NCBI GenBank assembly: GCA_018398765.1
Contig: JAHBMJ010002861.1
Span: forward strand, 30,841-94,840
Reading direction: 5' to 3'
Length of the DNA stretch: 64,000 bases
DNA from: Chromera velia
Lineage: Eukaryota > Sar > Chromeraceae
Below are positions 35,163 to 48,000 of the stretch, piece after piece. Positions within the stretch are counted from its first letter, which is position 1. Each line of letters opens with the position of its first letter. The position numbers and the translations under genes were made by a program. The notes under the pieces were generated by a model. The model saw nothing but the letters and a program-made list of their open reading frames with translations. It searched no databases and had not been told where the DNA came from.

Positions 35163-36163
35163 TTTTTCTTTCCTTTCTTTCTTTCTTTCTTTCCTTCCTT
35201 CCTTCCTTCCTTCCTTTCCATCAGGTTTTATTCCTTTCCTCCTGGCCTTCTCACTTCCCTTTCCTGATTCCAGTGTATGTACATTCATTCGATTGAATGG
35301 TAGACTGTTTGGGGAAAACATTCGTATGTGTGGCAGACCTATCTTTGTATTGATGGAAACGTTCGTCTCTCATATGTATAGATTATGTTTCCTCCTCCTC
35401 CGCTTCTTCCTCCTCTTCTTCCTCCTCTGCGGTTGGAGGGAAGAGGGGCATCGAGGTGAGTTTAGCCTCTCTCACTTCTTTTGCATTCCTTTAATACACA
35501 AACAACCATGAACAGAGAGACAACCGGACATACACACATACATACATGCAGACAGGCAGGCAGGCAGCCACTTCATGTATAATGATGGACGGTCGATCAG
35601 CAAAGAAGAAGCAAAAAGAAGAAAAATAAAAATAGGACAGAAGAAAGGAAGGAACGGAAGGAAGGAAAGAAGGAAGGAAGGAAGGAAGGAAGGGAGAGAC
35701 AGAGCAAGAGGACAAAGCGGGAAGACATGCAAAAAGCAACTTGTAGGAGTGGAGGGAGGGAGGCAAGTAGGAAAAAAGAAACTGTTTAAGGATAACCATA
35801 AAATCAAGAGAGAAGAAGGGCCAGATGAAGCGGTCACTTGTTTGCTGTGGGTGTTTCTTAGTCAACTCCTAACGCACATCTATTTAATTTGAGCATCTGT
35901 TTTTTTTGTCTCGATCGCATATCTTTTCAATCTTTTTCGATCGCTTTGTAACGAAGCAAGCTGAATGAGCGATTCTGGAAAGCTCTAAAGCAGTCACGCT
36001 GCATGAATCAATTTGTTTGTACTTGAATATTTTGAGATTTTGTTTCAGTCAGTGCCTTTGTACCTCTTTCTTTTCACTTGTCCTTACCATGTGCGTTGAT
36101 AGATGTGGGTGTGGGATCCCCTCTGTCTCTCTCCGTTCCCTCTTTCTTGCTACGTATGTTCAG
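33358..36163. other. Intron-like or intergenic, AT- and pyrimidine-rich, no supported gene
   Basis: The stretch is rich in pyrimidine runs with no splice-bounded coding frame. It contains CT/GT units at 34702-34744 and the long CTTT tract listed separately. If the exons at 33219 and 36164 belong to one gene, this is intron. Confidence 0.4.
34926..35220 (+). repeat. Long (CTTT)n microsatellite, about 290 bp
   Basis: cttt units with scattered tttttt, ctgt and cctt variants run almost without break. A ggaa-rich counterpart lies at 35645-35695. The long plus frame across it (Phe/Leu/Ser only) is compositional. Confidence 0.97.
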
Positions 36164-36271
36164 ACGGAGGTCGAGGCAGACAAAAAAGAGAAGGGGGCCA
36201 GCAAAAACAAGAAGGCCAAGAAGAAGCAGGAGGACCTGAAGCCACCTGAAGCTAAAGGAAAACCCCTCAGG
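36164..36271 (+). CDS. Candidate lysine-rich exon
   Basis: Thirty-six codons lie between a tatgttcag acceptor and a GTATGT donor. The peptide is highly charged (EADKKEKGASKNKKAKKKQE, then DLKPPEAKGKPLR). It is probably a real exon of an unresolved plus-strand gene; the neighbouring exons and function are unknown. Confidence 0.4.
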
Positions 36272-38521
36272 GTATGTGTGCAGACCGAGCAGAAAGATTA
36301 TGCACAGAAGCTTGCAACCTCAATTTGAGTCATTCGTTCCCGCATGTGTTCATGAACTAGCTGTTGTGCTTTGGTATCCTCTTGAAGGTCTCATGCGTGT
36401 CTGTCAAATCCTCTCAGGATATAAATATAGGAAAGAAACGCTGTGCATGTAAATTGAATCGTGTATCCCTCTTTTGATTCATGTATATTTGTGTCGATGG
36501 ATATACTTGAAGCGTGACGCGCCACACAATACACATATATACATACAGCACACACAGTCATCTCACCTCAAACAACTGCCAGAGACACCTTAGCTAAAGA
36601 TGACCACGGAAACAAATTGAGAAGCGTTATGGGCGGGCAGCTGGCAATTGCGGATCCTTCTCTTTCTTTAAGGCAGCAGGTGGCAAGCATACGTCTTTCG
36701 ATTCTGGATGCATTGCCGAGGGAGACGGAGGGGGATATCATATGTACAAACTTTCCCACAGACGTCTCAATCACTCACTCTTAGCTGGAGGCACAAAAGA
36801 AAGAAGAAGACAAGAGAAACAAACACATGGATCGAGGAGAAAGGGCGTATGGGGAGACGCACGAGCGTGAGAAAAAGAGTGGGAGCAACAGTTGATAATC
36901 TTTCCTTCATGTGGCTGTGCGTGAGGAACAAAGCAGCAAAGATGGCCACCAGATGGACCATCCATAACAGGTCAGTGCCGCAACGCATTCTCCCCTTGCT
37001 GTTGTACACAAAGGGTCTGGTAGCTGCTGTTTCCGTCTAATCGTGCTGAGGGGTCCATTCGGCACTTCTCGGAGGCAGATTTCAAGTAAGATCCGATCAA
37101 GGATGATACAACAGTTGAGGGAGAATTGCATGTTAGAAGGGCCAAACCTCTGCCCCCCCCTGCTTTGTTTTGTTTATGTGCATCCGTGTATGTTCAATAT
37201 TCATAAAAATACTTCCATAGGAGTTGGCTTTGAATGAGAAAGAGTATGCCTTCTCATATTCCTGAGGCGAGGAAAATGTGAATGTGTGATTCATTACACT
37301 GTCAACTTGTCAAATCTCTGTGCGCCCTCTTCCCTTGTCTCCCCCCTCTGCTTGTTACTCTCTCCCCTCCCAACCCATCGACGGATTCTCTGCATTGATG
37401 AGCGACGCGCGCTCTCTGATGGATCGAGGCCGGCACACCACTGCAACCACTCGAGGAGACCGAGTGCGGGGGCCTCTGGAGCCGTGCCGAGCTGATCCGT
37501 CTGTGTGGAGCGATAGCAAGAATTGATGGAAAAACGTGCAAAAGAACAAGCAAATACATAAGAAGTCAGTGACTGTATGTACAGCACTTTGCAGTCTTGC
37601 TCGGAAATGGTTGGTCGTTCATCTTTTTTTTTTGCTCTACTTCCCGTCCTGTGCTCTGTTTAGAGCAGCAAAAAAGAAAAAAGCTGCTTTTCTTACTAGT
37701 GTGTGTAATTGGACTGTTAGGTGAATCATCTGTGGAAACCTTCCTGAATCTGCTCTTAGACTGATTGTAAATGCACTTTCCATTTCTCTGTTCTTCTTCG
37801 TTTTGCAGGCTCTCTTGCCCATCCGATGCATTTGCCTGCTTGGTGGAAGAGCAACAGAAAACGGAGAATCCTATTCAGGGGTGCTGCCAGCTTTTCTCCG
37901 GTCCCAGCCGCTGCTCGCCTCTCTGACACAAAAACGCTAACAAGAGAGAGAGAGAGAGAGAGAGAGAGTCAAACTCTAACTCTAGTCTTTGAAAGGTTCT
38001 GAGACCAAACAAAGGTGTTTCTGGCATTTCATCACTAATCTTACCACCAACACTCACACCGTGAATGACATTGCATGGTGTGGCTGTTCATTAGCACCAT
38101 ATTCTGATGAAACCCCCTCAAAGATCCGCGTAATGGTCAAACCATTTTGTATATTAGTTGTCTGCTCCCTGTGTGAGTTTCCCTCTGCAGCAGCGCAACC
38201 CAAAACCTCGGCGACGACGTGAATACGCCCTTCCAGGCTTTCCTTTGTCAATCATCGATTGAAAAATTCTGTGCGAACGGTAAAAGACGCTTGTCTGCTT
38301 TCTTCGTATATTTCATACCTCTTCTTATTTTGCACGTCTTCATTCTTATTCTGACTGCTTATCTACCTTTCTGGCCACAGTCATTTCTGTTAGATTTAGG
38401 TTGATCTCAACCCGTCCATTCATTTATCCATCTGCGCATATGTCTGCCTTTCATTACTTCTCTTTTAGACGTTTTTGCCTAATCGATTTCTGTGCGTCTT
38501 TTCACTTGCTTTTCTTTGCAG
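36272..38521. other. Intron-like or intergenic region, one ambiguous exon
   Basis: An acceptor tttgcag at 37802-37808 is followed by more than 100 bases open in two frames, so it may be an exon I cannot phase. A GA tract lies at 37946-37969. Nothing else is supported. Confidence 0.35.
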
Positions 38522-38707
38522 GGCACATACAGAATCCAGAATTTTGTCTACACGGAAGAAAACGACAGAAAAATTTTCAGCCTGAGGTGGAGATCATATA
38601 ACTACATCCGTCTCCAGCAAGTTGCTGGAAAAAATTCTAAATTTGAAGTTGAACAATTTAAAACTGTCCTACTTCTGTTGATTTGCCGGCAAGTTGTGAA
38701 ACGCTAG
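38522..38707 (+). CDS. Candidate terminal exon, unrecognised
   Basis: After cttttctttgcag a 61-codon frame (GTYRIQNFVYTEENDRKIF...) runs to TAG at 38705-38707, with a basic end QVVKR. Splice context and composition suggest a real last exon. Its family is unknown, and linkage to the exon at 36164 is possible but unproven. Confidence 0.35.
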   Translation, partial: GTYRIQNFVYTEENDRKIFSLRWRSYNYIRLQQVAGKNSKFEVEQFKTVLLLLICRQVVKR

Positions 38708-38859
38708 ATCAACGCCTATTGTGAGGTCCATACAATGGCGATAGCGTACTATGATAATGATGATGATGTCAACTAAAAATAATAATAATAATAATAATGG
38801 TGGTAATGACAGGTATATAGAAGTAAAGATGCAAAAGACCAGTTTCAACACGTACAGTT

Positions 38860-40815
38860 AACTTCTGAGTTGAGATAAATAAATAAACACTGTTCAATCA
38901 TAAATACTACAAAGCAAACATTTGTAATTTAACCATTTCTAGAACCATTCTAAAGTAAAATTTAAAAAATATAAATGTAAAGTCGATTAGTTTCATTAAT
39001 ACATATTAATACAACAGTGTAATGATAGTGATTTAATTGGTGCCCTAGGTAGAGCAATGTCGCCGTTCTACCAAAAGTTGCCCCTACGAACGGCAAAGGT
39101 GCACCCTATTGCTAAGCTTCTGATGCTTCAGACCGTAACCCGCGGCCTGCCTGAGGTTTCCCCCAGACTGCTAACGACCAACATTCTTTGTTCACTTTGC
39201 ATACTCTGAGTGGGTAGCTGATTGCTAGAGCCGAATCCAAAGATCGATCCAATTGCACACAACGCTAGAACACCTCTGCTTTCTGCACATGCTTTTTCAA
39301 TCTTCTCTTTCACCTTCCTCCTTCCTTGTCCTCCAATTTTTCTTACTTTTTCTATTCGATCAAGTATATTATTTTGTATTCTTTTCTTCTTTCCCCCCCC
39401 CCCCCTTTCCTCTTTGTGATGGCTTCATGCCTCTGCGCTAACACTGTCTCATCTAATGGGCTGCCTGCCCCATACCTTCCTGGACTTTCCTCAAACACTC
39501 ATCTCCTGAATGCCGTCTTCTCCCAAAACTCATCCACTGCTGCATGTTCTTCGTTTAGCAGGAATGCAAAGAAAGCATGTATGTCCTGAATGTTTTCTTC
39601 CTGTTTACTGTTTTTCTTTTCCCTATATGCCTCTCTTGCCCTGTCTTCTCTCTTTTCATTCCAGGTCTCCTTCAGTTTTCTGAGCATTTCGGCTCTTTCT
39701 CTATTAAAGATGGGACACTCTGTCACGACATGCACTTCGTCTTCTAACACTTCTGCCTCCATCCATCCTCTGCAGAACTGACACACTCTCTCTTCCAACG
39801 GCACTCTTTGTTCTCCCCTTTCCGGAATTCTCCCTCGTGTTGTAGCAAACGCCCTGTTTCCCACTCGGCCTGCTGCCCTCCTTTTATGCTCACTTCTAGG
39901 CGCTACTCTCCTGTAACAAAAAGGAACCCGCCCCAGTCTCTTTTTCTCTATTCTCAATTCTGTCCATACAGGTTGCCTGTCTTTCTTCCACCGTGTCTTC
40001 AAACAGAGAGAGATGTAATCTGTTTCCATTTGTCTGTTTGCAATGGATTTTTGCCATGTGTACTCCCCTCACTAATTCTCTTTGTCTCTCTCTGGTCTCT
40101 CTGTTTCATTCCTCTATCCATCCTCCATTTGAACATCACCCTCTTTCTCTCCTTCATCTGATTCTTCATCTCTTCTTCCTTTCTGCTTACTATCCATCTT
40201 TCTATCCTATCTACTTTTTCGTTTACCACTTGTGTTCCAATCTCTTCTTTTTACCCTGCCAGCTTCTCTCGTGAAAAGGGGTGAAGCCCTCTGTGACTCT
40301 GTCTATATACAGCGTCTGTGCATATCTCTTCAGGTAGAGAAAGAAATTGAATGGATGAAGTTTTGTCCTCCTGCCCCCTTTCATCTCATCTTCTATGAAA
40401 AATTTGTATGAAAAATATAATAAATTAACAACAATTGTATCTAGAATTGTATTGTATTTGTATTATATTGTTACGACAATATAATAAAAAATATGAATTA
40501 AAAAAATAGAAAAAATCTAGAATCCACTGAATATCTAGTAAAAAGATTTGATAAAAAAAATAAAAAATGAAAGTACGTGGATGTACTATCCATAATACTG
40601 TGTTTAATATTCATAAAAAAATCCTAGAAAAAATCTAATTGGAAAAAAAAAATCTCATTGATTATAAATTAAGTAATGACATCAATTTAATTGTTTGAAG
40701 CTGCCAGTGAATCAACTTGAAAGAGATATTGTAACCTTCATATGAAATTTGTATTAATCTTTAAGTGATAAGTGATAAGTGATTTAGTGGTGCCCTAGAG
40801 CACTGTTTACTGCGA
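38860..40815. repeat. AT-rich flanks of the LINE fragment sharing an agtgattta..ggtgccctag word
   Basis: Both AT-rich stretches (about 38860-39030 and 40385-40790) end in similar text: agtgatttaattggtgccctaggtagagcaatg near 39022-39059 and agtgatttagtggtgccctagagcactg near 40779-40806. They look like two copies of one element end flanking the coding fragment at 39499-40229, though orientation and full extent are unclear. Confidence 0.45.
39499..40229 (-). pseudogene. LINE-type retrotransposon C-terminal fragment, frame-broken
   Basis: The main frame (40029-39499, 176 codons) contains RVCQFCRGWMEAEVL then EDEVHVVTECPIFNRER, the CxxC...HxxxxC knuckle with an EDE-H-ECP signature typical of the C-terminal end of non-LTR retrotransposon reverse transcriptase proteins. 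Upstream, 40229-39999 in another frame gives related charged sequence (KNQMKERKRVMFKWRMDRG), so a frame shift separates the two parts. No reverse transcriptase core is present in the window. It is a dead remnant. Confidence 0.75.
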
Positions 40816-41117
40816 ATTGGGTCAAAGTCGATAGATCGATCAATCATACATCCATTTTTCCACTCTCTTCACGCCCTCTTTTTCAGATGATGAATTATTT
40901 GGTTCAGTTTGAAAGTTGAACGATTCTTTTCAAATCTCCTCCCTTGCAATGAAGTCTAAATTTTTACGCCCTCTACACTGCACAAACTCATACAAAACCG
41001 ATCTGACAAACGCGCTTTCGTACCTTCTGTACTGCTTTGTTGTTTCGTACCCACTCTCCCCTAGGACCCATACTTTCCTGATGCTTCTGATTCACCCCCC
41101 CCTTTTTTCCTTTCAGT
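40816..41117. other. Short intergenic stretch downstream of the IQ-protein gene
   Basis: It contains a pyrimidine-rich segment and no supported gene; it probably includes the 3' UTR of the minus-strand IQ-motif gene. Confidence 0.4.
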
Positions 41118-44100
41118 TCACTGCCTTCTGCTTCCCGGAACGACTGGATGGACAGACACGTGGGGGTGTCCCACACCGCCGCTCTCCATGACTGACGCAC
41201 GCCTCTCGTCTCTGTCCTCAAGGGACTTTCCCATCGGAATCTCATGCTGAGGGGGTGCCGTCCGTCCTAGTGCCTGGTCTCTCCCTTCCTCCCGCATGCG
41301 GGCAGCCACAGAGGGTCGGGCCCGGTTGGCAAGAGGAGCCAGGGCAGAGTCGAGACGGTCATCGATCGGGTCCCCCAACGCAGAGCGCCCATGACGGTCG
41401 GGTACCCTCGGTACAGCAGCTGAGCTTCTCCCCGCACTCACGGTGTTACTCACTCTGGGGGGAGACGACGGAGGGGAGGGAGAGGGCGTTCTGCTGCTGC
41501 CGGAGGGATTCACAAACGGACTCCTGCCCCCGCCCCCACCGGCTGCTGCACGGTCTATGTCCGCATGGACCCTGCGTACGGCTATGTCCATGTCTCTCAT
41601 CACACCTGCCAGAGACTTTCCGAGAGCCCCCGCTGTGCCACCTGAGAGGACCCCGGCAGTTCGGGGCCCCGGAGAGAAGGCACTACGGGAACTGAACCCC
41701 TCTCGTGCCCTTGCAACCTTCGCTCTGTATTTCTTGGCTGTGGGGGAAGGCTTCAATTTCTCAACTGGGAGTGCTACGGGACTCTCGGATGCTCTGAGTT
41801 GTTTGACCTTGAACGACTGCACTTCTGGAAGGAGTGGTGCAGGGATTTGGGGGGCGCCAGGAGATTCGGGGTTCTGCATTCGGTGGCACATCCCGCAGGG
41901 GAATGAATTGTCATGACACTGCTCCTTCAGGTGAGTGACGCACGCACCTTCCAGAGGAGAGGGGGTCCTGTTGGCTGACCTCCGTCCTGTCCCTTGGAGG
42001 GGCGACGGAGACCTGCCTCTGGCTTGAGGGCTTCTCCGTGCGAGCGGCCCTTTGCCAACCACATACACAGGAGTGTCCCCGCATATCTGACTGCGTGCCC
42101 GTGCTGCGAGTGAGTCAGATCCACGGGCAGAAGAGTCGGCAGCAGCCTCTCCCCCCAGTCCCCTCGACTCCGCTCGCTTTAGATCTGCACCTTCTCTTGT
42201 GGGCTGACGGGACAGATGACCGAATGTGATGGTGGAAACATCAAGGACAGGGTTGAAGCACATCAGGTTGTCTGCTCCCAACCCCCCTGCCCCTCTGGAT
42301 CCTCCATTCTGCGTGTTGGTGTTCCCCTTCGCCTTCGCACCTTCTCCTGATTCCTTGCGTGCCCCCACACAGCGCATCAACGCCCCCACCGCCCTCCTGG
42401 TCTTTTCCTTGTCGTCGCTTTCTGCCGTACAGGCGTTACAGGGGAAGGAGGGCTGGAGGTCCAGCAGGTCTCTCAGGGCTTTTCGCTCCTTCGCGGCAGT
42501 GGCCTCTGAGGCTTTGTGGCTCTCCAGAATGGAGTGGAGGAGCACGGCAGGCGTCACGGGTTTTGTGCCTGCATGCGGGGACAGACAGAAGCGGTTCATG
42601 TGAAAGCAAGAGAGAATGGAAGAGAAGAGAAGAAAGGTGATATGTGGAATCAGACAGGTGCACAATGAAGATTGTTCATGCGCTTTTGAACCGAAGCATG
42701 GCAAATCTGGGGCCTCTGCCGGCTGACTCTAATACTGACTGACTGACTGACTGACTGACTGACTGACTGACTCACTGACTCACTGACTCACTGACTCACT
42801 GACTGACTGATTGACTGACCTTTTTTCTCTGCCTCTTCTTCTGCTGCCCGGCGGGCCTCCATTCGCTCCTCCGCTGCATTGAGGAACAAGCAGGCAAAGA
42901 TGGAGGAGAGACATGATACACACAAGACGGAGAGGGAATAAAAAGATAACGCTGGATAGAGGGTAGCCAGAGATGCTGTACTCAAAACTTTGAGCAAGAA
43001 AAAAAGAGCAAAGCAAAAGGGAAAGAGCAGAGACTCACCGGCCAGTCAAGGGCGAACGATACCGAAAAGCCGAGAGAAAAATGAGTGCTGAGAATGAAAA
43101 AAAAGGAGATGAAGAAACAGACAGAGAACAGCACAGAACTCTGCACCTTCTGTTTGCCTTCCTCACTGAGCGACTGACCTAGTTGCCACAGGGACATCCG
43201 CTTGAAGTTTGTGGACTCCGAGCGGACCGACGCCTCCTGTTTGATCCGGTCAGTGCGCATCCCCACTCTTTGCAGCATCAAGTTCGCGTGGCGTTCCCTC
43301 ACGGCCTTGAGTCGTGCCTGTTTCTCCAATTCTTCTTGAGTCTGTTTCTCCACAACGGAGGCCTCTCTCTGCTTCCGTCTCTCCTCCTGCTTGGCTGCCT
43401 CCGGAGACAGAGTCGCGCTCCTCACCTGCTCCTCCCACAAACTTGAGGCTGCACTCTTCAGGGCCTGCATTCATTCGCGAATCCACTGAGTTTTCGGCCA
43501 TTCAACCATGCAATTTTGCACCCACTGACTCTCACCACAATTGTTCATCAATCGTCATTCAATGGTGAATTGTATGACAACAACAACACAAGTTGGGGAA
43601 GCACCGGGTTTCTTGAAAGTCTAAACAAGGCATGAGCCAAAACATGCAGTCTGATAGACACATGCAGAGCACGACATGCACTCACCTTGAAGAGCCCGTC
43701 CCCCTTCATTCCCTTCCCCTTCCGAGGGAAGAAGCTGCGCTTGCGGAGTCCGCTTCCCACGACCCACTTCCTGATGATTTGGGTTGCGTGTTTCCGTTTC
43801 ATCAAGAGAGCCTTGAGGGCCCTTTTCTCGCCGATGTTCTGTACAAAAGTCTGGATTCGAAGAGCCGCGCAGGCTCGACGGCACTTACGACGAAGCCAGG
43901 CGTGCTGCAGAGAAGGGAAAACACGGGCAGATAGACAGAATGAGAAAACTTCCAAGAACTGAATTCGTCACAACTCGATGGAAGTGAAGACATTCAATGC
44001 AATTCTGAGAGGGTCGTTGCGGCAGGGAAACGAAAAAAGAGATGCTGCAGGATTGCAGAAACTTTTGGAATTGAGCAAGACATTTGCTCTTTACCTCAAT

Positions 44101-44272
44101 GGTCTCTAGAAGGCAGAAAAAATATGCGGTATCTCTCGGTAGGGCCGGCACACAGAAATGCATCCGATCGAGATGAACAGACAGACAGGGAGACAGACAG
44201 ACAGACAGACAGGCAGGCAGGCAGGCAGGCAGGAAGACAGACAGACAGACAGACAGACAGATAGACAGACAA

Positions 44273-44313
<41 letters not shown>

Positions 44314-44797
44314 TGCGCACATACTGATACCCTCTCACTGACTAACGGACCCAAAAACCGACCTGAATGATGGATGCAGCAAGGTGAGCGTTCATTCTCT
44401 TCCTCAGAAGGATTCGGCCCTCCCAGAGCTGCTCGTCCTCACTCATCGACAGCCGCCGTTGCTGCAATCCAAAACACACCCAGACACCAGCTGTTCATCC
44501 ATCTATCTATCTACTTATGAGTCCATTGGGAGCATCAACAAAGCCATTCGTGCGCTGGTTCTCTTTCTCACAGGTGGATGTGTCGTTTAGGCGGTCAAGT
44601 GAGCTTCATGAATTTCTTGCAACACCTTAAAAATTGGAGAACCGGTTCCACGCATACGAACGAGAACGTGCGACCTTCATCCACTGCGACTCAGAATCTC
44701 TCCGCTTACTCACTCATACACTGACCGTTCCTTTCTCGGATCGTCTCCTAGGAGACCCTCCGCCGAGTGCTCTTGAAGACCCGCTGCAAGATTCCAT
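41118..44797 (-). CDS. IQ-motif, coiled-coil, Ser/Pro-rich protein, six exons
   Basis: Exons 44797-44726, 44461-44363, 43904-43686, 43464-43140, 42873-42820 and 42568-41118 join in phase to 739 residues. The start ATG at 44797 opens MESCSGSSRALGGG and gives an in-phase first exon. Residues ~25-130 hold IQ-like helices (LLRKRMNAHLAASIIQ; AALRIQTFVQNIGEKR; ATQIIRKWVVGSGLRKR), a pattern that binds calmodulin or EF-hand light chains. Residues ~140-240 are a charged coiled coil (EEQVRSATLSPEAAKQEERR; EEERMEARRAAEEE-type). The remainder is disordered and Ser/Pro/Arg-rich, with two CxxC words, FPCNAC and FPCGMCHRMQ, that could bind zinc. It is probably cytoskeletal or centrosome/flagellum-associated by analogy with other IQ coiled-coil proteins, but this is inference. 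The gene lies 209 bases downstream of the giant gene on the same strand. Confidence 0.75.
42733..42819 (-). repeat. (GTCA)n microsatellite starting at a splice donor
   Basis: On the minus strand the donor of exon 5 of the IQ gene (GT at 42819-42818) runs directly into about 20 gtca/gtga units. It lies wholly in intron 5. Confidence 0.92.
44174..44315 (+). repeat. (GACA)n/(GGCA)n microsatellite in IQ-gene intron 2
   Basis: About 140 bases of gaca units are interrupted by a ggca block at 44211-44231. It lies between exons 2 and 3 of the IQ gene. Confidence 0.95.
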
Positions 44798-45006
44798 TTG
44801 AGAATGCAGAAAAGGCTGTTCATTCAGATGTTTACAGGTTCGTAGCGGAATAGGAACGAAAAACCTGCACGCATGCACTGAGACAGAGCTCCTGGTATTC
44901 TCGACACACAAATTCAAAGAGCGAGAGTCAATCGGTGATCGACGGGAACTTTTTCAAGGAGGCAAGGAGTCAAACAGAGAGAAGCCCCTGATGTGATGGG
45001 GGAGAA

Positions 45007-48000
45007 TCAACCCGGGCGCATAACATTGCAAGGAATCTTCAGAAGGGCGGCGACTGACGGTGCATCTGACGCTGTGAGGAGTTGAAATTTGGAGGCCACC
45101 TCCGGACAGAGGCGCGCTGCCGTCTCCAATTCCTCTGCTGCCACATGATGTGCCTCTGTCAATGTGCCTGCCTCGTCTCCCCCCATGCCGCCTGCCCCGG
45201 CACTCATTCGAGAAATCTGAAGGTCCTCCATCTCCACCACAAACCCGAACTGTTTCTCAGATCCTCCCTTTGGCTTTTGGGACCTCTTCCTTCTTCGTCC
45301 TCCTCTCTCTTCCCCGATTTGCCTGACAACGTCTCCCTTCGACTCCCTACCGTCTTCCATCTCTAGGTGGGCACTAGGAGAGACAACCACAGAGAGCCCC
45401 CCCCATCCGTGCTGCCTCTCAGGGTGATTCTCTGCCGGGCTGTCTCGTGACCCTCCAGCGGCCCTCTTTCGTGTGGGGCTCTTTGGCCTGTCCCCAGGGG
45501 AAAGGAGGAAGTCGAGGCAGGTGCTGCAACTTTCCGGGACCACCTGCACCGTCGGACCCCCGTCTGCTCTCTTGGAAGAAGAGTTGCGATATATGGCCAG
45601 GTCTGCCTCTACATGATACGCATACGTCTCGTTCTGCTTTGCACCCATGCCGAGTACTACGGGGACCCCGTTTTGATCTGCAACCACCCTGAAAGGACGT
45701 CCCCCCTCATCAGTCTTCAAGACGTACGACCCCGACCTAATATCTCGGCCTCGACGTCCCACCAAAGAAACGGACCCGTCTGCCCCCACAGAGATCTGGA
45801 AAGGCAGCCCTGCCCTGTCTGACTCTACTCTCTCGACAGGTCGAGCCTTCCCGTCTGAGGATCTCTGGAGAATCAGCGGAAGGGGGGCGGGCCCTGTGGA
45901 TCCTCCTGTGGCTGACCGCTTCGAAAAGAGATCAGCCACACGTGCGAGGACCTCGTGATGACTCCCGGACCCATCGGGTTCTGTGGCGACGACAACATCA
46001 AAGGGACCATTGAAACCTCTCTGGGAGGAGAAAATCACCTCCAGAGTGGCGCCCCTGATCTCGCTGTCGATGTATACAGGGGCTCTACTGGCGTCTCTTC
46101 CCATCAGCACGAGGCCTCCTCTGTTGTCTTTGTCGAGACAGAGGGTGCAGTGGGGGGCTTCAGGAGTTTGAGAGAGACGGAAAGGAGCACCACCGTCTGG
46201 GCCGATGGTGGCCACAGTGTAAATTTCCCCGTCCCTTCCCTTTCCCTCAACCCTCTGACATCCGTCTGCACAGAATCGGATTCGAAGGGGCTCACCCCAG
46301 CGGTCCCCACTGATAGCGATGGGTTTCTGTACCTTTCCTCCCGATCCTTTTCCCTTCCCACGAACAATCACAACGGGGGTTCCGTCCTTTCTGCACTCTA
46401 CAAGAGCTGGGTAACCTCTCTCGTCCCGTGCAATCTGCACAGCCACGGTGCCTTCCCAGAACCCTGTACCGTTTCCTGCCTGCTGCTTTCCGTTCTCCCC
46501 CTCCGTGACATCGTTTCCTAGAGTGACAAGGACGGGAATCTGTCCCAACGGCTCGTCGAAAGAGGCAAGGGGATACTGGTAGCCTGCAGGGGTGCGTCCC
46601 ACTACTTGCATCGTGCCATCAGCTGTCCTCATGACTTGCAGAGGGTTCCCTGCTCTGTCACGAGACGTAATGGTGGGGAGCGTCCCTGGTTTCTCCCGGC
46701 TGATGACAACCGGCTTTCCTGTATGGTCGCGGTCAACTGCCGCGGGGTTTCCCTGGCAGTCTCTGGCCGGACGGTGGAAAGGGAGGGGACGTGCCGAGGC
46801 AAGGGTGTAAGGGTTTCCTAGTTGGTCCCTCCCAGTCAAACGAAGGAGACCTGCACCCCTGCCGGCACTGCTAATGTCGATCTCAAGTCTGAGGGTATCA
46901 CCCCGGCGGTCCACCCGCAAAACTTCACAAGTACCCCCCTCAGCCCCCGGACGAATGACGAAGGGAACAGAAACGTCTCGCCCCACCAAGACAGGCTGTC
47001 CCTTCTCGTCCCTGCCCAATAGAACGTCAGCAAACGGACCCTCCTGGGAGAATCCCGTACCCGCCACCCCACCTCTCGCTCTGCCTCCTGAGGAAGAAGA
47101 CGCGAGAGCAGCCTCTGCGTCAGCTGCAGCAACCACTGCAGCAACATAAGACTCGTCGCTTGCGTCTTCTCCCACAACTTTGAACCCCCCAGACGAATCG
47201 TCCTCGAGCCTCAACGTGCCGCCTCCGCTTGCCCTCTCGATCACAAAGGGCTTTCCCCTTCCTTCATTCGCCCTCCCGATAATGCGAACTTCCTGCCTTC
47301 CCGGCACTCTCTCAACAAAAATCGGACGCCCCTCGAGGTTCCGTGCAGGCAGGTAGTCAGCTTGGATCGGTTGCTGTGACCCTCCAGAGGGCCTCGAGCG
47401 TCCGGGACTCCCTTGAAGTCCCTGGGCACTTCCGCTCATTCCCTTTGAAGGAGACACGCGGCCCTGTGCCGCTGCTGCTGCTGCTGGTCGCCTTGGTGCG
47501 TTCCGGTTCAGTGCCGCGACAGTGTACACGCATCCTCGCTTATCTGTGCCGGTAACTAGGAACCTCCCCGCAGGGTCTCGGCGCACTCGCAAGGGACCCC
47601 CGGCTGCGTCTTTTTCGACAATCAGAGGCTTTCCACGGTCATCTGTAGTGACCACTGACGGTCGCCCGGCTCCGTCTCTCTGCAACACCACACACCTCCC
47701 CCCTGCATCTTCACCCGTCTCCAGAACCTCGTCACCGTCAATCACCCCAAACGTGTACTGCCTGCCTTCCGGGTCGGTCCCCAAGATCTGGGTACGCCCG
47801 TGAGCGTCCAGAGCAGCTTGTAGGGGAAGGCCAGCGCGGTCGTGTGTTGTTGAAATCATCACCCCCGCCCTGTCCCCTGCTTGGAGTACCGTCACCCCCC
47901 TACTCTGCGGATCTCTCTCAATCACAAACGCCCTCCCGTCATCATCTCGACCCACAGAGAAGGGACACGCGTCAGCCAAGGCTCCGACAGAGACCGAGCT

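Noticed and set aside
34860-35267. 135-residue plus-strand frame of Phe, Leu and Ser
   Set aside because: It is the translation of a CTTT microsatellite.
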